From Prunus persica (Eukaryota; Streptophyta; Magnoliopsida; Rosales; Rosaceae): DNA of 64,000 nt. Below the pieces are notes generated by a model. It was not told the origin of the DNA. It worked only from the letters and a program-made list of their open reading frames with translations, and ran no database searches. Where the stretch lies: assembly GCF_000346465.2 (NCBI RefSeq), contig NC_034010.1:14981248-15045247 (forward strand), read 5' to 3'. Positions 12,079-22,847 of the stretch are shown piece after piece (position 1 is the first letter of the stretch; the number at the start of each line of letters is the position of its first letter). The position numbers and the translations under genes are program-made.

Positions 12079-12247
12079 CCCTAGAGTAAAATTAATGTTT
12101 TATAAGCATTTTATTGAAGTAGGGTGTAGTGATGGGAAGAGAGGGAGAGGGACCCTAGAGTAAAATTAATGTTTTATAAGCATTTTATTGAAGTAGGGTG
12201 TAATGGGAAGAGAGGGAGAGGGAAATTACCCTAGAGTAAAATTAATG
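12079..12247. repeat. ~75-bp tandem repeat, 2.2 copies
   Basis: Units start ccctagagtaaaattaatg at 12079, 12153 and 12229 (spacing 74 and 76). Each carries a purine run gggaagagagggagaggg. The copies are nearly identical, so the duplication is recent and probably polymorphic. Confidence 0.85.
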
Positions 12248-12367
12248 ATGTGATTTGTGAGTTGACAAAATAGACAAAAGACAAACACATTGAATTATAC
12301 TAGTATTGTTTATGACATCCCATATTGCATCATTCTTGGGACTGTAAAAGGGTACAAATCTCTCCGT

Positions 12368-12369
<2 letters not shown>

Positions 12370-12399
<30 letters not shown>
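12370..12399. repeat. (TC)n microsatellite
   Basis: About fifteen TC units. Confidence 0.9.
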
Positions 12400-12402
<3 letters not shown>

Positions 12403-13149
12403 ACGCACAAAGAAAAAAAGAAACTTAAGAAGAAAAAAAAAACAGAGGCCAATTAATCAAGTTTATCGATCCCAAAGCCGTGTCAATCACTCAACTCAAA
12501 CGTGCAAAATGTCAAACGTCGGGTAGATCAACCAACTTCTTAACCAACAAACAACCATTTAATTACGCAACAAATAAACCCATCAAAAGCTGCCTTAATT
12601 ATATGATTAATCTAAGTCATCTTCCTTCCTTCAACCCAACTCAAACAAGCAATCATCACACCGACCCCGCATCTACCATCTTCCCCCACACGCAGATCAT
12701 GCTTTTGAATATAAAAAAAAATTACCAAGAAGAAACAGCAGGAAGATGAAGAACATGAACCCGAAATGATCAAAATTAAATTAATGAAAAACACTTGATT
12801 GAAGAAAGAACATGTACAAACAAAACAAACCAATTGGTTGTGGAGGAATGTAATTCACTCTCATGAACATTGATGAAGGGCATACAAATATATATAATTC
12901 AGATCCAATTCTCTGAATATATAACCTGGAAATTCTCTCTTCTTTCCCAACCGACCGGCATGAATTTATCCGCCACCGTGTAATACAAATTATATCAACG
13001 TAATTTTCACGTTTTGGACCATACAAATCCCATATATATAAAACCCAGAAACCAAAAACTATGAAAAAATAAGAAGAAGAAAAACGGTGTAATAATTAAT
13101 ACTCCGTTCCGTTCCCGTTCAATTGAATTGGCACCGGTGGAAGCTTTGT
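12400..13149. other. 3' flank of the SMR gene, otherwise unassigned
   Basis: The part nearest 13149 should be the 3'UTR of the minus-strand SMR gene. The rest is AT-rich with short frames that lack domains. No transposon ends were seen. Confidence 0.5.
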
Positions 13150-13488
13150 TTATGTACAGGGGCAACTCCTCTTGGCACGAGAATTAATCAAAAAGCTCGA
13201 TCTGAAAAAGTCCTCGACCTCATCCTGGTTCGCCGTCTCGAAGAATTGCAGCTTTCTCTTGCATGAGGAAGCCGCCCGTCTGGCCGGCTTTCGCGGTGCA
13301 GGCGGGCATGTAACAACCGTGGGAATTTTGTGCTCTTTGGATGTTGGCGTGCGGCAGCCGTGAACGACCTCATCGAGAGCATCATGGTCGTGGAGAGATA
13401 ATGGTTGTTGGGCTTTTGGGGTTGAGATTTTGATGGTGAGGAATCTCGGATTTGGGAGGTCTTGGCAGAAGTCTAGACCAGTGGCCAT
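13150..13488 (-). CDS. SMR: SIAMESE-related cyclin-dependent kinase inhibitor
   Basis: A single-exon, 112-aa protein, the usual size and structure for the plant SIAMESE/SMR family. These proteins bind CDK-cyclin complexes in the nucleus and slow mitosis or promote endoreduplication, often in response to development, DNA damage or stress. Visible family motifs in order: GCRTPTSKEHKIP (residues about 45-56); the proline block CPPAPRKP (about 61-68); the basic CKRKLQFFE (about 76-84), which resembles the Kip-type cyclin-binding core; and the acidic DEVEDFF (about 89-95), which matches the family E-[IV]-E-x-FF motif. The start is the first Met, preceded by an untranslated leader and a TATA-like sequence. 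Which SMR member this is cannot be decided without a tree. Confidence 0.85.
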   Translation of the reverse strand: MATGLDFCQDLPNPRFLTIKISTPKAQQPLSLHDHDALDEVVHGCRTPTSKEHKIPTVVTCPPAPRKPARRAASSCKRKLQFFETANQDEVEDFFRSSFLINSRAKRSCPCT

Positions 13489-13580
13489 GGTTGAAGATGA
13501 AGATGGAGATGGTGAGGAAGAAAAATGGATATATATTTTAGAGAGGTGTTTTGGTGTGATGTGGGTTTTTTTTGTGGGGC

Positions 13581-13596
13581 TATTATATATTTATGG
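13581..13596 (-). promoter_or_regulatory. Putative TATA box of the SMR gene
   Basis: On the minus strand this reads ccataaatatataata, about 95 bp upstream of the SMR start codon. That leaves room for a short pyrimidine-rich leader. It is a prediction from composition and spacing only. Confidence 0.5.
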
Positions 13597-13599
13597 TTT

Positions 13600-14367
13600 T
13601 GGGATGGGGAGGGTAAATGGGGCTCATCACAACGTGTTAAAGAGTGGGAAGGCGTGCGTTTGAAGGTAATACAGCAGAGAGACAAACAAAGAAAGCTCAT
13701 TGCTGCTTCTTTTATTCTATCTTCTCAGCTACTAGCGCTACAGTTCCCTTTAGGAAAATGACCCCTACCCCCTCCCCTCTCTTCGTGACACGTATAGTCC
13801 AGTTGAAAGATTACATGCGTTTCAGAGATAATTACAGGCGGACAAATTTGGACCCGTATAATATCCTTTTGTTTCTATTTTTGAGTGGCTGAGCTGGGAG
13901 GAGTGATTATGGGATGTCCTTTTGGGTATTAAAATTCGAATTAATAACCAACAAGTATATGCAGGCAGCTTAGAGATGCAGGTGATGAGCTTAGGGTTAC
14001 CACCATTTCTGTGATGTCAATGTCGATCTTTAATTTCCTTTTTGGGTAGATATTTGGGATTGAAGTTAACATTATTGTAGTTTCCTATCTATAATTATGA
14101 AAGTTTTGGTAATGTGTTAATATCGTAATGAATACTATGAGTTACATACTTGGACCATACATGTTACTAATTTGTGCATTAATGTCACATTTACTTATCG
14201 GAAAGGGATAAGAGAAGAAATAAAGATATTCTAATTCATATTTACTACAAATATATGAGTCCAATTACTTATTACTTACTTTCTCTGCTCCTAAATTTTC
14301 CGATTTCTTACTTTTTCATTCCAAATAAGTAAATGTACCAAATAACCGAGGTAAAAGATATGAAGAC
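13600..14367. other. Upstream region of SMR, otherwise unassigned
   Basis: Should hold the SMR promoter. Apart from the TATA-like site I see no convincing named element, and no other gene. Confidence 0.45.
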
Positions 14368-15111
14368 TGCTAGCAACCTTCTCTCTAACCTTCTCCCTTT
14401 TCCTTATGACATGTGTCACTCTCTTTACACTTAAAACAATGTCATTAATGTATCTTACAAACTATCTTTTGTTTTTCAAATTTACCCTTATTAAATGTAT
14501 TAAATTTTATGTTTCCTTTAATTTATACAAAAAAAAAAATTAATAACTTTCTTATCACCTTATTTAATAAAAAGAAAACATGAAAGAAAATATCTGTTTT
14601 TAAAAAAATATATATATATATATATGAGTAATAAAGCCCATAATTTTGTTGCACATAACAATTTTGAAAGAAAAACGTCACTTCAAGACCACAACCAAGT
14701 AAACAGCAAAAAATTGATATTTTTTCTTATTTAATTTTTTAATAAGGTGGTAAGGAAGTTATGAAGAAAAAAAAAATTAAGTTGAAAGAAACATGAAAGT
14801 CAATACATATAATAAGGGTAAATTTGGAAAACAAAAGATAGTTTGTATGATGCATTAATGACATAGTTTTAAATGTAAGGAGAATGACACAGCAAAGGAC
14901 CCACTAATGTAGTGATTTGGAGTATTTACTCCCCCAGGCAAGGTCCAGGGTTCGATTCCTAGCATCCGTGTTGTGTGTGTGAGTTTAATATGCTATCGCC
15001 CTTTTCAATAGGAAAGGTCCTCATAAAAAAAAAAAAAAAAAAGGAGAATGACACAAGTCATGTAAAAAAAAGAGAAGATCCAAAGAGAAAATTAGAGAAA
15101 AAATTGCTAAC
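14368..15111. mobile_element. Foldback element with ~230-bp inverted arms, split by a SINE
   Basis: The left arm (14368-14600: tagcaaccttctctctaacc ... gacatgtgtcactctc ... caaactatcttttg ... tttacccttatta) pairs with the right arm (about 14715-15111), which reads taataagggtaaa ... caaaagatagtttg ... ggagaatgacacaagtcatg ... ttgctaa. The SINE 14892-15040 sits inside the right arm at ggagaatgacaca. The terminal motif TTAGCAA/CTAGCAA is shared by both ends. No target duplication was clear and no coding is present, so the superfamily is undetermined. Confidence 0.7.
14892..15040 (+). mobile_element. tRNA-derived SINE, perfect 15-bp target duplication
   Basis: Begins gcaaaggacccactaatg, has a good pol III B-box (gggttcgattcctag) and a body ending gctatcgcccttttcaatag. 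It closes with an A-run of about 18. It is flanked by the perfect 15-bp repeat aaggagaatgacaca (14877-14891 and 15041-15055). The copy at 17216 shares the same 5' end and body, which defines a family and its boundary. The perfect duplication suggests a fairly recent insertion. Confidence 0.85.
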
Positions 15112-16538
15112 ATCCCCCAAAAAATACATCGACCGAAGAAAAACAAAGGGTACGTATTACGTAATAATTAGAAATTTAATTTAGTTGTACGACAAGCTGG
15201 TGAGGTTTTATGGCCAAGGCCTTGCATGAATCAGATGTCATTCTCCTTGCTTTTTTGTGTCTTTTTTATTTTTATTTTTCGCTTTTGTTTTGGATCGACA
15301 TATTTAACGTAAATCTTACGTTAATGGCAAAAGGTCGTAATTCTAAAGCTTAAATTATAATCAACTCGCTCTGGAGGAGAGTGCATCCCACACTCAGCCA
15401 AAAGTGGGTTTGGCACGATATTCATGTTCATTTTTTGCTTTTTGGCTAACCGCACGATGTTCATGTTCCATGGTGAGCTTTTTAATAATCCGCAATTAAT
15501 TTTTTTTTTCTTTTTAACTAAATAGTACCTTTTTTTTTTCTTGCAGTTTTTCTATTTCATTTTTTAGAAGAAATAATATTTTATTAAAGATAATTAAGTT
15601 GATTCTAAAATATAACATTCGGCAGTTTCCTGTATAAAGCGAAATGTACTAACCAAAGTGTAACTGCATTTGCAGTGTGAAAAATATGGCTGAAACCATC
15701 CCTGAAGACCTTGCAACCGATGTATGACTAACATACTATATTATCTTTTTATTCCAAAAAGAACTTAGATATGAAAAATATATATATATAAAAAAAAAAG
15801 AATGATATTAAATTAAGTGGTTTACCAATATAATTTAGGAGTTAAAAAAAATTCATAATTAACTAAGGTGAATTTGTAAAATTGATGAGTATGGGTTTTT
15901 ATCAAAGATGGACCTACACACTGTCTAGCCCAAGTGAGTTTGTTTTTAAAATTTTTAAAATTTAATTTATTTAATTTTTTTTATAGTTAGTATATAGGTG
16001 TGAAAATTTAGCCCAATTCATTTTGAAATCCTAAGTATATATGTTTATACTTAAGATAAATTTTTAAGAGATATTTAGTGATATACCCATTTCTAGCACT
16101 AATATTATAAATAAACCCTACACAATTGAATTCCTATAAACAAACCCAAAAAAAACCCAAAAAATGATAGCTGGCCTTATTGAATTTAATATTGATTATT
16201 AAATTACTTTGATGCCCTATTGAGTGTTTTGGGTATTTTTATGAGATTTTGGGGTTGGGCTTGTTTTAAGAAATTGATGGCAGTTTTGTAATTTATAAGA
16301 AGTTAAAAGCTTTTTTGTTATGTTGTAAATGGGCTTTGGGTGTGTTTCTAAAGTCCATTTTATATAGGATATTTTTATAATTTAGGCCCCCATATTGGGT
16401 ATAATAGTGAATCTCCCAATTTTTAAATGTAACGAGTATTTATAAAATTTGAAATACAACTTGAAATACATCAAACACGTACAAATAAATATATCTCATT
16501 TCACTAAGTTTTTATTATATATATATATATATATATAT
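15112..16538. other. Unassigned intergenic sequence
   Basis: AT-rich with poly(T) and poly(A) runs. I see no open frame of note and no clear transposon ends. Confidence 0.6.
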
Positions 16539-16940
16539 CAGAGAACTTCCATTGAGGGATCCCTCAAATAAGTTTATTTGAGGGACACCTCTTGTAGGCC
16601 CCACTACGGATTGTATTTCACTAATCCAAACCGTCTATTTTGTAGATACTCATTCAAAGATCATCTCTACAAAAAATCACTTGAATCCGATATCATGTGA
16701 CCACTCAATTGAGTTATTGAAATTTTAGTACTTTTCTTAAAGCACCGTGTTCATTGATTTTGTAAGACACAATTGGATGTCGAAACGGTTTCCGATCTGT
16801 CTAATTTTTTGTAAGGATGATCTATGAATGAATACCTAAAAAATAGATGGTTTGGATTATTGAGAAAAGAATTGTAGGGTACTCTAAAGGGCGTCCCTCA
16901 AATAAAATTATTTGAGGGATCCCTCAATAGAAGGGAACTG
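16539..16940. mobile_element. Full-length MITE, ~45-bp imperfect terminal inverted repeats
   Basis: The left end cagagaacttccattgaggg and the reverse complement of the right end cagttcccttctattgaggg continue into a matching gatccctcaaataa and ttatttgaggga on both sides. TA repeats flank both ends. This 402-bp copy is the reference for the dimer at 2119-3970 and a diverged relative at 38085-38385. There is no coding. The terminal CAG...CTG and TA-rich target fit a CACTA-, mariner- or hAT-derived MITE, and I cannot choose between them. Confidence 0.75.
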
Positions 16941-17215
16941 TATATATATATATAAAATTTCTTGACCATATAAATCAAAGTGAAAGTACTATGAAATACC
17001 TATCTAAATTTGGGGGTGCATTTATTCCAATTTACAGACAACATCTTTATTAGATATCATACAATGCCTACGTATAAAAACTAGAAATAAAAATAAAAAA
17101 ACCATGGCGCTTTTGGCCACCAAATTGTCAACTCTTTCAAATATTTTATTTTTGATGGTGGATGGAACCTACCAATATAAGTAGCTTTTAATGATAATAA
17201 AATAAATTTTTTGTT

Positions 17216-17378
17216 GCAAAGGATCCACTAATGTAGTGGTTTGAAGTATTTACTCCCTCAGGTAAGGTCTTAGGTTCGAGTCCTAACATCTGTGTTGTGT
17301 GTATGAGTTTAATATGCTATCGCCCATTTCAATAGAAAAGATCCTAAAAAAAATAAAATAATAATAATAATAATAATT
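17216..17378 (+). mobile_element. tRNA-derived SINE, second copy
   Basis: Same family as 14892-15040: gcaaaggatccactaatgta at the 5' end, B-box ggttcgagtcc, and body tatgctatcgcccatttcaa. The tail differs, being A-rich and followed by an (AAT)n tract. Flanking T-rich sequence (aattttttgtt / aattttgttt) may be a decayed target duplication. Confidence 0.75.
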
Positions 17379-17715
17379 TTGTTTCGGGTTTTTCGGCACC
17401 ATGCAATGGACTTAAAATTTTGGCCTCATCTTTGTAGAGTGCCTTGTTGGCATGTTGTTCTTTTGTTTTGGCAGACATGTTGGCATGTTGCTCACGCACT
17501 TCCACCATGTGCGCGTAGACATGAAGATATATATACACCTAATAAAAACACAGCAAATCTTCTCTCTTTCTCTCTCTCTCTCTCAAACGCTCAAAACGGT
17601 GCATTTTATATAGATATAAATAATATAGCAGCATAGGATACCATGTAAGAGCCTTCAATACGCTTATCTACCAATACCAAAAGATCTTTCGTACAATAAA
17701 AAATCCATCTACCAA

Positions 17716-17795
<80 letters not shown>

Positions 17796-19014
17796 CCATA
17801 AAAATAAAAAATAGAAAATAGAAAATAGAAAAATATCGAAATGTTAAATAATAAAATGAAATAAAAGTATGGATTAGTTTACCAAATACCAACCTTTTAT
17901 GAAATTGCATCTTTCCACGTGAACTGTCCCCTCCCTCTTGATTGGTTTTCACCGTCAATCATTAGCCTATAAACCAAATTTATTTTTTTAATCACATATT
18001 TTAACATGCAAAATAATATTCCTTTTCACCACGCACCAGATATTTCCAAAATTTTAATTCAATAAAATAATTTGGTTCATGTATCTTAACAATTAAAATT
18101 TGGATGAGTTTAGATCCAAAATTTTGTGTTTTTATTGTTGGTTGTGGTAGGGATTGTATAAGTTTTTATGTAAACTTTGATTGGTTATAAAATATAACTT
18201 TGATTGGTCGAGCGGTTGAGTTTTGATTCTACTTCACCGAATATTGCTTGTATAAAGAGAAAGTTGATGCTCTTAATAATCACCTCTCGTATATATATAA
18301 TTATAAATACATTTAATCATTTACAATATACATCTAGGTAAGATAGAGTTAAATCAAGATCAAATCTATGGAAGCTTTATCGTGAGGTAAACCAGACAAC
18401 AACATTCCAAATCTGACCTCGTTAATCACCACTTTATTCTTCATGTCAAGGTAAAGATATATGCTTAAGAATTAGAGTCTTTATCTCCCCTTTTAATATA
18501 GTATTATACCTTTTTATATGTACACATATGTATATATATATATATATAGTAATACACCTTTCTACATATATATATACACTTTTTTTTATATATGAAATCA
18601 GGGTTCTTTCTTCTATCTAATTATTTTTCGTTTATTTAATTAAAGTTAATTTATTGAGTGCTTTTGACTGGATTAGAATTTAAAACTCAGGTGGTGATTT
18701 GTATTTTTCACATTAATGGAGTAGTTATTATTTATAAATTAATAATATATCTATTACTGTCTGCATGCATGAATGATGTATCGATATCTGCTCTCTTGCT
18801 TTGCTCAAAACGGGGATATGCGATTTTTTATAAAATGATTTTATCCATGATTGTCATGTAAAGAAGGGGGAAAAAAAAACATAGAGAAGAGATAAGTCAA
18901 CTACTGTCCAAATGATTTTGGAGATCGCTACACCGTGGTTTATGTATTATATTTTCTTTTTTGAAATTGTCTTACTCTGAGTCTATGACGTAGCAAGCTA
19001 GTATTTTTCTTTTT
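17379..19014. other. Unassigned intergenic sequence with microsatellites
   Basis: Contains a (TC)n at 17563-17584 and the long tract described separately. The rest is AT-rich without recognisable genes or transposon ends. Confidence 0.55.
17719..17792. repeat. Long (TC)n microsatellite, about 37 units
   Basis: 74 bp of uninterrupted TC, by far the longest perfect dinucleotide run in the window. It is likely hypervariable. Confidence 0.95.
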
Positions 19015-19312
19015 GGGAGCGTTTGGTATTCTATTTGAGTAAGAAATTCAAAAATTTTGATTTTTCTTGAAAACAAGGAGTTCTAAAATCTATTTTGTAT
19101 GATTCAAAAACTTGTTTGGTAGACAACTTGAAAACTGTTTCTAGAAAATGCTTCTAAAGAAAAACATATATTTTTTTTGTCTTGAAGTGTTTATATATTT
19201 TTTAGTTTGGGTTTTCAAAACTGAGCATAACAAATAGATTTTTTTGGGTCTTGGACTCAAATACTGTTTTTAAATTTTAAATTTTGGATTATAGTAGAAT
19301 ACCAAAATGCCC
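19015..19312. mobile_element. MITE, ~20-bp terminal inverted repeats
   Basis: The left end gggagcgtttggtattctat matches the reverse complement of the right end gggcattttggtattctact. A diverged second copy lies at 25847-26216. No coding. The target duplication is not clear. Confidence 0.6.
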
Positions 19313-19611
19313 TTAGCTTGCCACACTTTTTTACTCGTTGTGTTCATTTAGTGTATTGTGCATATGTCAGGTTTTTCTTTCACCTTTTAGAGCAACTCCA
19401 CCCATAAGGGCAAAGTCTAAGGCAAGGGCAAGCAAGGGCTGTCACTATTCATATGAATAGTGGCAGCCTTGCCATTTGTGGTTCCACCCATGAGGGCTAA
19501 GTCTAGGGTAAATACTATTCATTGTACTTTATTTCCTATTTTTTTAATACTTTAAACCATTAATTTTGATAATCTTTTGTAATTAAATTTTCGGATAATA
19601 TTTTTGGTTGT

Positions 19612-19946
19612 CACGTGTCCATTGTTTTCAGAAAAGATTTTCGGATGAGAATTCCGATTGCCACGTGTCTTATTCCAAATAAAATTTTCGGATATTCATT
19701 AAAAAAAATTATAATCTCAGATTTCATATAACATTTTCACCCTCTAAAATTGTACCACGTGTCCTATGTCAGATAAGATTTTCAGATATTTAAAAAAAAT
19801 TATAATCTCATATTTCAGATAAGATTTTCACCCTCTAAAATTGTGCCACGTGTCATCTCTGTCAGATAAGATTTTCAGATATTTTTTTTTAAATGATAAT
19901 CTCAGATTTCAGATAAGATTTTCATCCTCTAAAATTGTGCCACGTG
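19612..19946 (+). promoter_or_regulatory. Array of five ACGTGTC (ABRE/G-box) motifs upstream of the transposase
   Basis: The motif [CT]CACGTGTC occurs near 19612, 19661, 19755, 19846 and 19940, all in the same orientation. The last three are embedded in tandem units of about 92 bp that share gataagattttcagat and cctctaaaattgt. ACGTGTC is the core of abscisic-acid response elements bound by bZIP factors, and CACGTG also binds bHLH factors. The array ends about 30 bp before the TATA box, a suitable position for control of the transposase gene. Confidence 0.6.
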
Positions 19947-19970
19947 TCATCTTTATCTTCTGAATCTCTC

Positions 19971-19977
19971 TATAAAA
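19971..19977 (+). promoter_or_regulatory. TATA box of the Harbinger transposase gene
   Basis: Reads tataaaa, 91 bp upstream of the ATG at 20062, which predicts a leader of about 60 nt. Confidence 0.65.
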
Positions 19978-20061
19978 CTACACCAGAGGCCTCATACCTC
20001 TCACACCTTCTCTTATCTATTCCTTCATTTCTCAGATTTTACAAAACACATTCTACTCTCA

Positions 20062-21420
20062 ATGTCAAACTTGAGGAGGGTGTTAGAGAGGCAACAGAAA
20101 GAAAGGGAAGAAATCCGGCGTAGACGTACTGAAGAAGATCGGGGCGCCGATGAAGAAGAGGAACAAATGCTTGCAGTAGCGGTGTGTATGCTTAATCAAT
20201 CAAGACAACACCGTCGTCCTCGTGCCCCAAATGAGGACAGACGTAGAGAGTCTGGAGGTAAGAATCTCTTGGAGGATTACTTTATCCCAAATTCGTTATA
20301 TCCTGCTCATAAGTTTCAAGAGAGATATAGAATGCAGCCACATTTGTTTCAAAAAATCATGCATGATATTTGTAATTACGACACATACTTCATTCGAAAG
20401 CATGATGCTGTTGGAGTTGTGGGTCTTATCCCGGAGCAAAAACTTACAGCTGCTTTGCGGATGCTTGCTTATGGGGCATCTGCAGAGCAGGTGGATGAGA
20501 TTGTAAGGATGAGAAAATCAACTATCCTAGAGTGTTTGGTGAGATTCTGTGATGCAGTGGAAAATTTGTACACGAGGGAGTACCTTCGCAAACCCACGCC
20601 GAGGGACCTGCAAAGGTTGCTACAAAAAGCAGAGGCTCGAAGTTTCCCAGGCATGATTGGAAGCATTGATTGCATGCACTGGCAGTGGAAGAATTGTCCT
20701 ACTGTTTGGCAAGGAGACTACGGGAATCGAAAGGGCCAAAAAAGTATAATCTTGGAGGCCGTAGCTTCATTCGACTGTTGGGTTTGGCATGCCTTCTTTG
20801 GGGTTGCCGGATCTCAGAATGACCTGAATGTCCTTGGTCAATCCCCGGTGTTCGACAAGGTATTGCGAGGTCATTCCCCCCAGGTCACGTACCAAATCAA
20901 CAATACCATATACTCTGGTGCGTACTACCTTGCCGACGGAATTTATCCTAGGTGGACGACATTCGTGAAAACAATTCCGAATCCCCAATTCGAGAAGGAA
21001 AGAAGCTTTGCTTCCTTTCAAGAAGGTTACAGAAAAGACGTGGAAAGGTGTTTCGGTATCTTGCAAGCTCGTTGGGCAATTATCAGGGGTGCTGCTCGAA
21101 TGCTAGACGAAGAGGTGTTGAGGAGTATTATGATGACTTGCATCATCCTCCACAACATGATTGTGGAGGATGAGTATGACTACGATGCTCCAGAGGTGTT
21201 TGAACCCGATCCCATGAACACGGCATTGACAAGAATATATGAAAGGCCGATGGGACCAAATGGACTACCAATGGAGCCCGAACCGTTAGTTCGGGATGGT
21301 CGATTCAACAACCCCATGATTGATCGTTATGAAGAAATGCAATCTTCATATGTTCACGAGAGACGTCAAGTTGACTTGATCGAGCACTTGTGGGAGATGA
21401 AAGGCAATCACAATGGATGA
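20062..21420 (+). CDS. PIF/Harbinger DDE transposase, intact (452 aa)
   Basis: Catalyses cut-and-paste movement of the element. The sequence has an N-terminal charged, Glu/Arg-rich coiled region (residues 1-65). A helix-turn-helix-like segment follows (about 125-175, ending EIVRMRKSTILECLVRF). Then comes the DDE nuclease domain of the plant nuclease HARBI1 type (about 195-370). All catalytic acids are visible: Asp203 in GSIDCMHWQW, Asp254 in GSQNDLNVLG and Glu328 in KDVERCFGIL. The motif MTCIILHNMIVED follows, as is typical of the family. Length is normal and there are no stops or frameshifts. It needs the Myb-like partner encoded convergently at 21772-22847 for DNA binding or nuclear import. 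The first ATG lies just after a TATA-box leader. Confidence 0.92.
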   Translation: MSNLRRVLERQQKEREEIRRRRTEEDRGADEEEEQMLAVAVCMLNQSRQHRRPRAPNEDRRRESGGKNLLEDYFIPNSLYPAHKFQERYRMQPHLFQKIMHDICNYDTYFIRKHDAVGVVGLIPEQKLTAALRMLAYGASAEQVDEIVRMRKSTILECLVRFCDAVENLYTREYLRKPTPRDLQRLLQKAEARSFPGMIGSIDCMHWQWKNCPTVWQGDYGNRKGQKSIILEAVASFDCWVWHAFFGVAGSQNDLNVLGQSPVFDKVLRGHSPQVTYQINNTIYSGAYYLADGIYPRWTTFVKTIPNPQFEKERSFASFQEGYRKDVERCFGILQARWAIIRGAARMLDEEVLRSIMMTCIILHNMIVEDEYDYDAPEVFEPDPMNTALTRIYERPMGPNGLPMEPEPLVRDGRFNNPMIDRYEEMQSSYVHERRQVDLIEHLWEMKGNHNG

Positions 21421-21771
21421 AGTCAAGATTAGTGCTTTGTTTGGAATTATGCTTTGTTTTTTATTATGCTTTATTTTGTGTGTGTTGTTTTATTGGAATT
21501 AATGCTTTATTTTTTATTATTATTATGCTTTTGTGTATGGTTTGTTTTGTGTGTTGTTTACAATAAATTAAGGTTTGATTTTAATTAATCTTTGTTTTGA
21601 TGCTCAAATATTTTTAATAAATAGTCATATTATTTAATGCTTTGTTTATTTAATGAAAAGGAAACAATACAACAAATTAAAGGATAATACAACAATACAA
21701 CAATACAACAAATTAAAGGATAATACAACAATACAACAATACAACATATGGCAAAGGTGTTTCAATACAAC

Positions 21772-22847
21772 CTAATGGTTTTCATCATTTAACCAATCCG
21801 TATTGCTAGGTCCGTCGTCATGGAAAAGTCTTCTTCTCATCACATCCCTTCGTCTATGCTTCCAATATGCCTTTGTTTCAGGAGACATATGGCTCGTATC
21901 CATGACCATAATTTTCATCTCTTTATCATCCATGTCTTTTTCTTGTGCATGCTGCTGTTGAATTGCAAATATTTCCTCTCGTGCCTTGTCCACTTCATCT
22001 TTTTTCAAGTCTCTCTCAATTCTTAGTGAGGTGTTCTTAGCTATTTGCTCCAATAATTGTATACATTCATTGTTCGAAGTGCCCCCTCTCTTGGCCTTTG
22101 CCGCCTTTCTCCCAATCGGTCTCGGCGGACGTAGGAGTGGTGACTCCGTTTCCATTGGAGAGTCCAATGGTGAATCGGTTGATGGTGAATCATGGAGTGG
22201 CGTCTCATTCAACACAACCGAAGGACCGGTGGGAATAATTTTGAATCTCGAACAATCCTTCACAACTTCCCAACATTGAAAATGCACGAAACTTTTTTTG
22301 CCTTGCCCCATGGCACCGAACCACATTTGTGCTTGTATGATCTATTAAAAATAAATAATTGAAGTGCAAGAAAAAAAAATTATTATGCAAGAAAATTATA
22401 CTAATTTGAAATGCAACAATAAAATTAATTATGCAAGAAAATATATACAAATTGGACATGCAAAAAGAAAAAAAAAATTATGCAAGAAAAAGAAATAGAA
22501 TATGCCAAAAAAAAAAAAGTTACATTAAATTGATGAAAATGGTATTATAAATATTTTACCTCATCGGATAGATTTTGACCGCTTCGAATGTTCTCCCTTA
22601 CTTTTGTCAAGGCATTTCTCCATTTGCCTAACTCTTTATTTAGAAGTTTCCATCTACTAGACAACGCCATTTCGGTCCGAATGGAATCCGATCTTTGACA
22701 AAATTCTCCATGAATTTTGCTCCACATATGATGGAACTTTATCTCATTGCCCGTGATAGGGTCATGACTAATGTTCACCCAAGAGTGACACAACGCAATA
22801 TCTTCCTGAGTTGACCACGAACTCCCGGTTTCGACAGAAGATGCCAT
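21772..22847 (-). CDS. Myb/SANT-like Harbinger partner protein (ORF1), two exons, 285 aa
   Basis: Exons on the minus strand are 22847-22560 and 22341-21772. The intron (donor gtaaaatat, acceptor ttttaatag) joins DE to IIQAQMWFGA in phase 0. The N-terminus (WSTQEDIALCHSWVNIS ... HHMWSKIHGEF ... SSRWKLLNKELGKW) is the Myb/SANT-like trihelix of plant PIF ORF1 proteins. Exon 2 has the conserved CWEVVKDCSRFK, then a Ser/Pro-rich stretch, then RPIGRKAAKAKR, a likely nuclear localisation signal. A charged coiled coil (about residues 185-245) resembles the NAM-associated C-terminal domain. In known Harbinger systems this protein binds the element ends and brings in the transposase. It ends naturally at NDENH with no internal lesion. 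Confidence 0.88.

Noticed and set aside
13172..13385. Open frames on the plus strand and in another minus frame over the SMR gene
   Set aside because: Shadows of the real SMR coding frame; no domain of their own.
17606..17794. Open frame composed of repeated Arg-Glu
   Set aside because: Direct translation of the (TC)n microsatellite.
20222..21173. Alternative frames within the Harbinger transposase
   Set aside because: Overlap an intact 452-aa transposase with all catalytic residues, so they are shadows.
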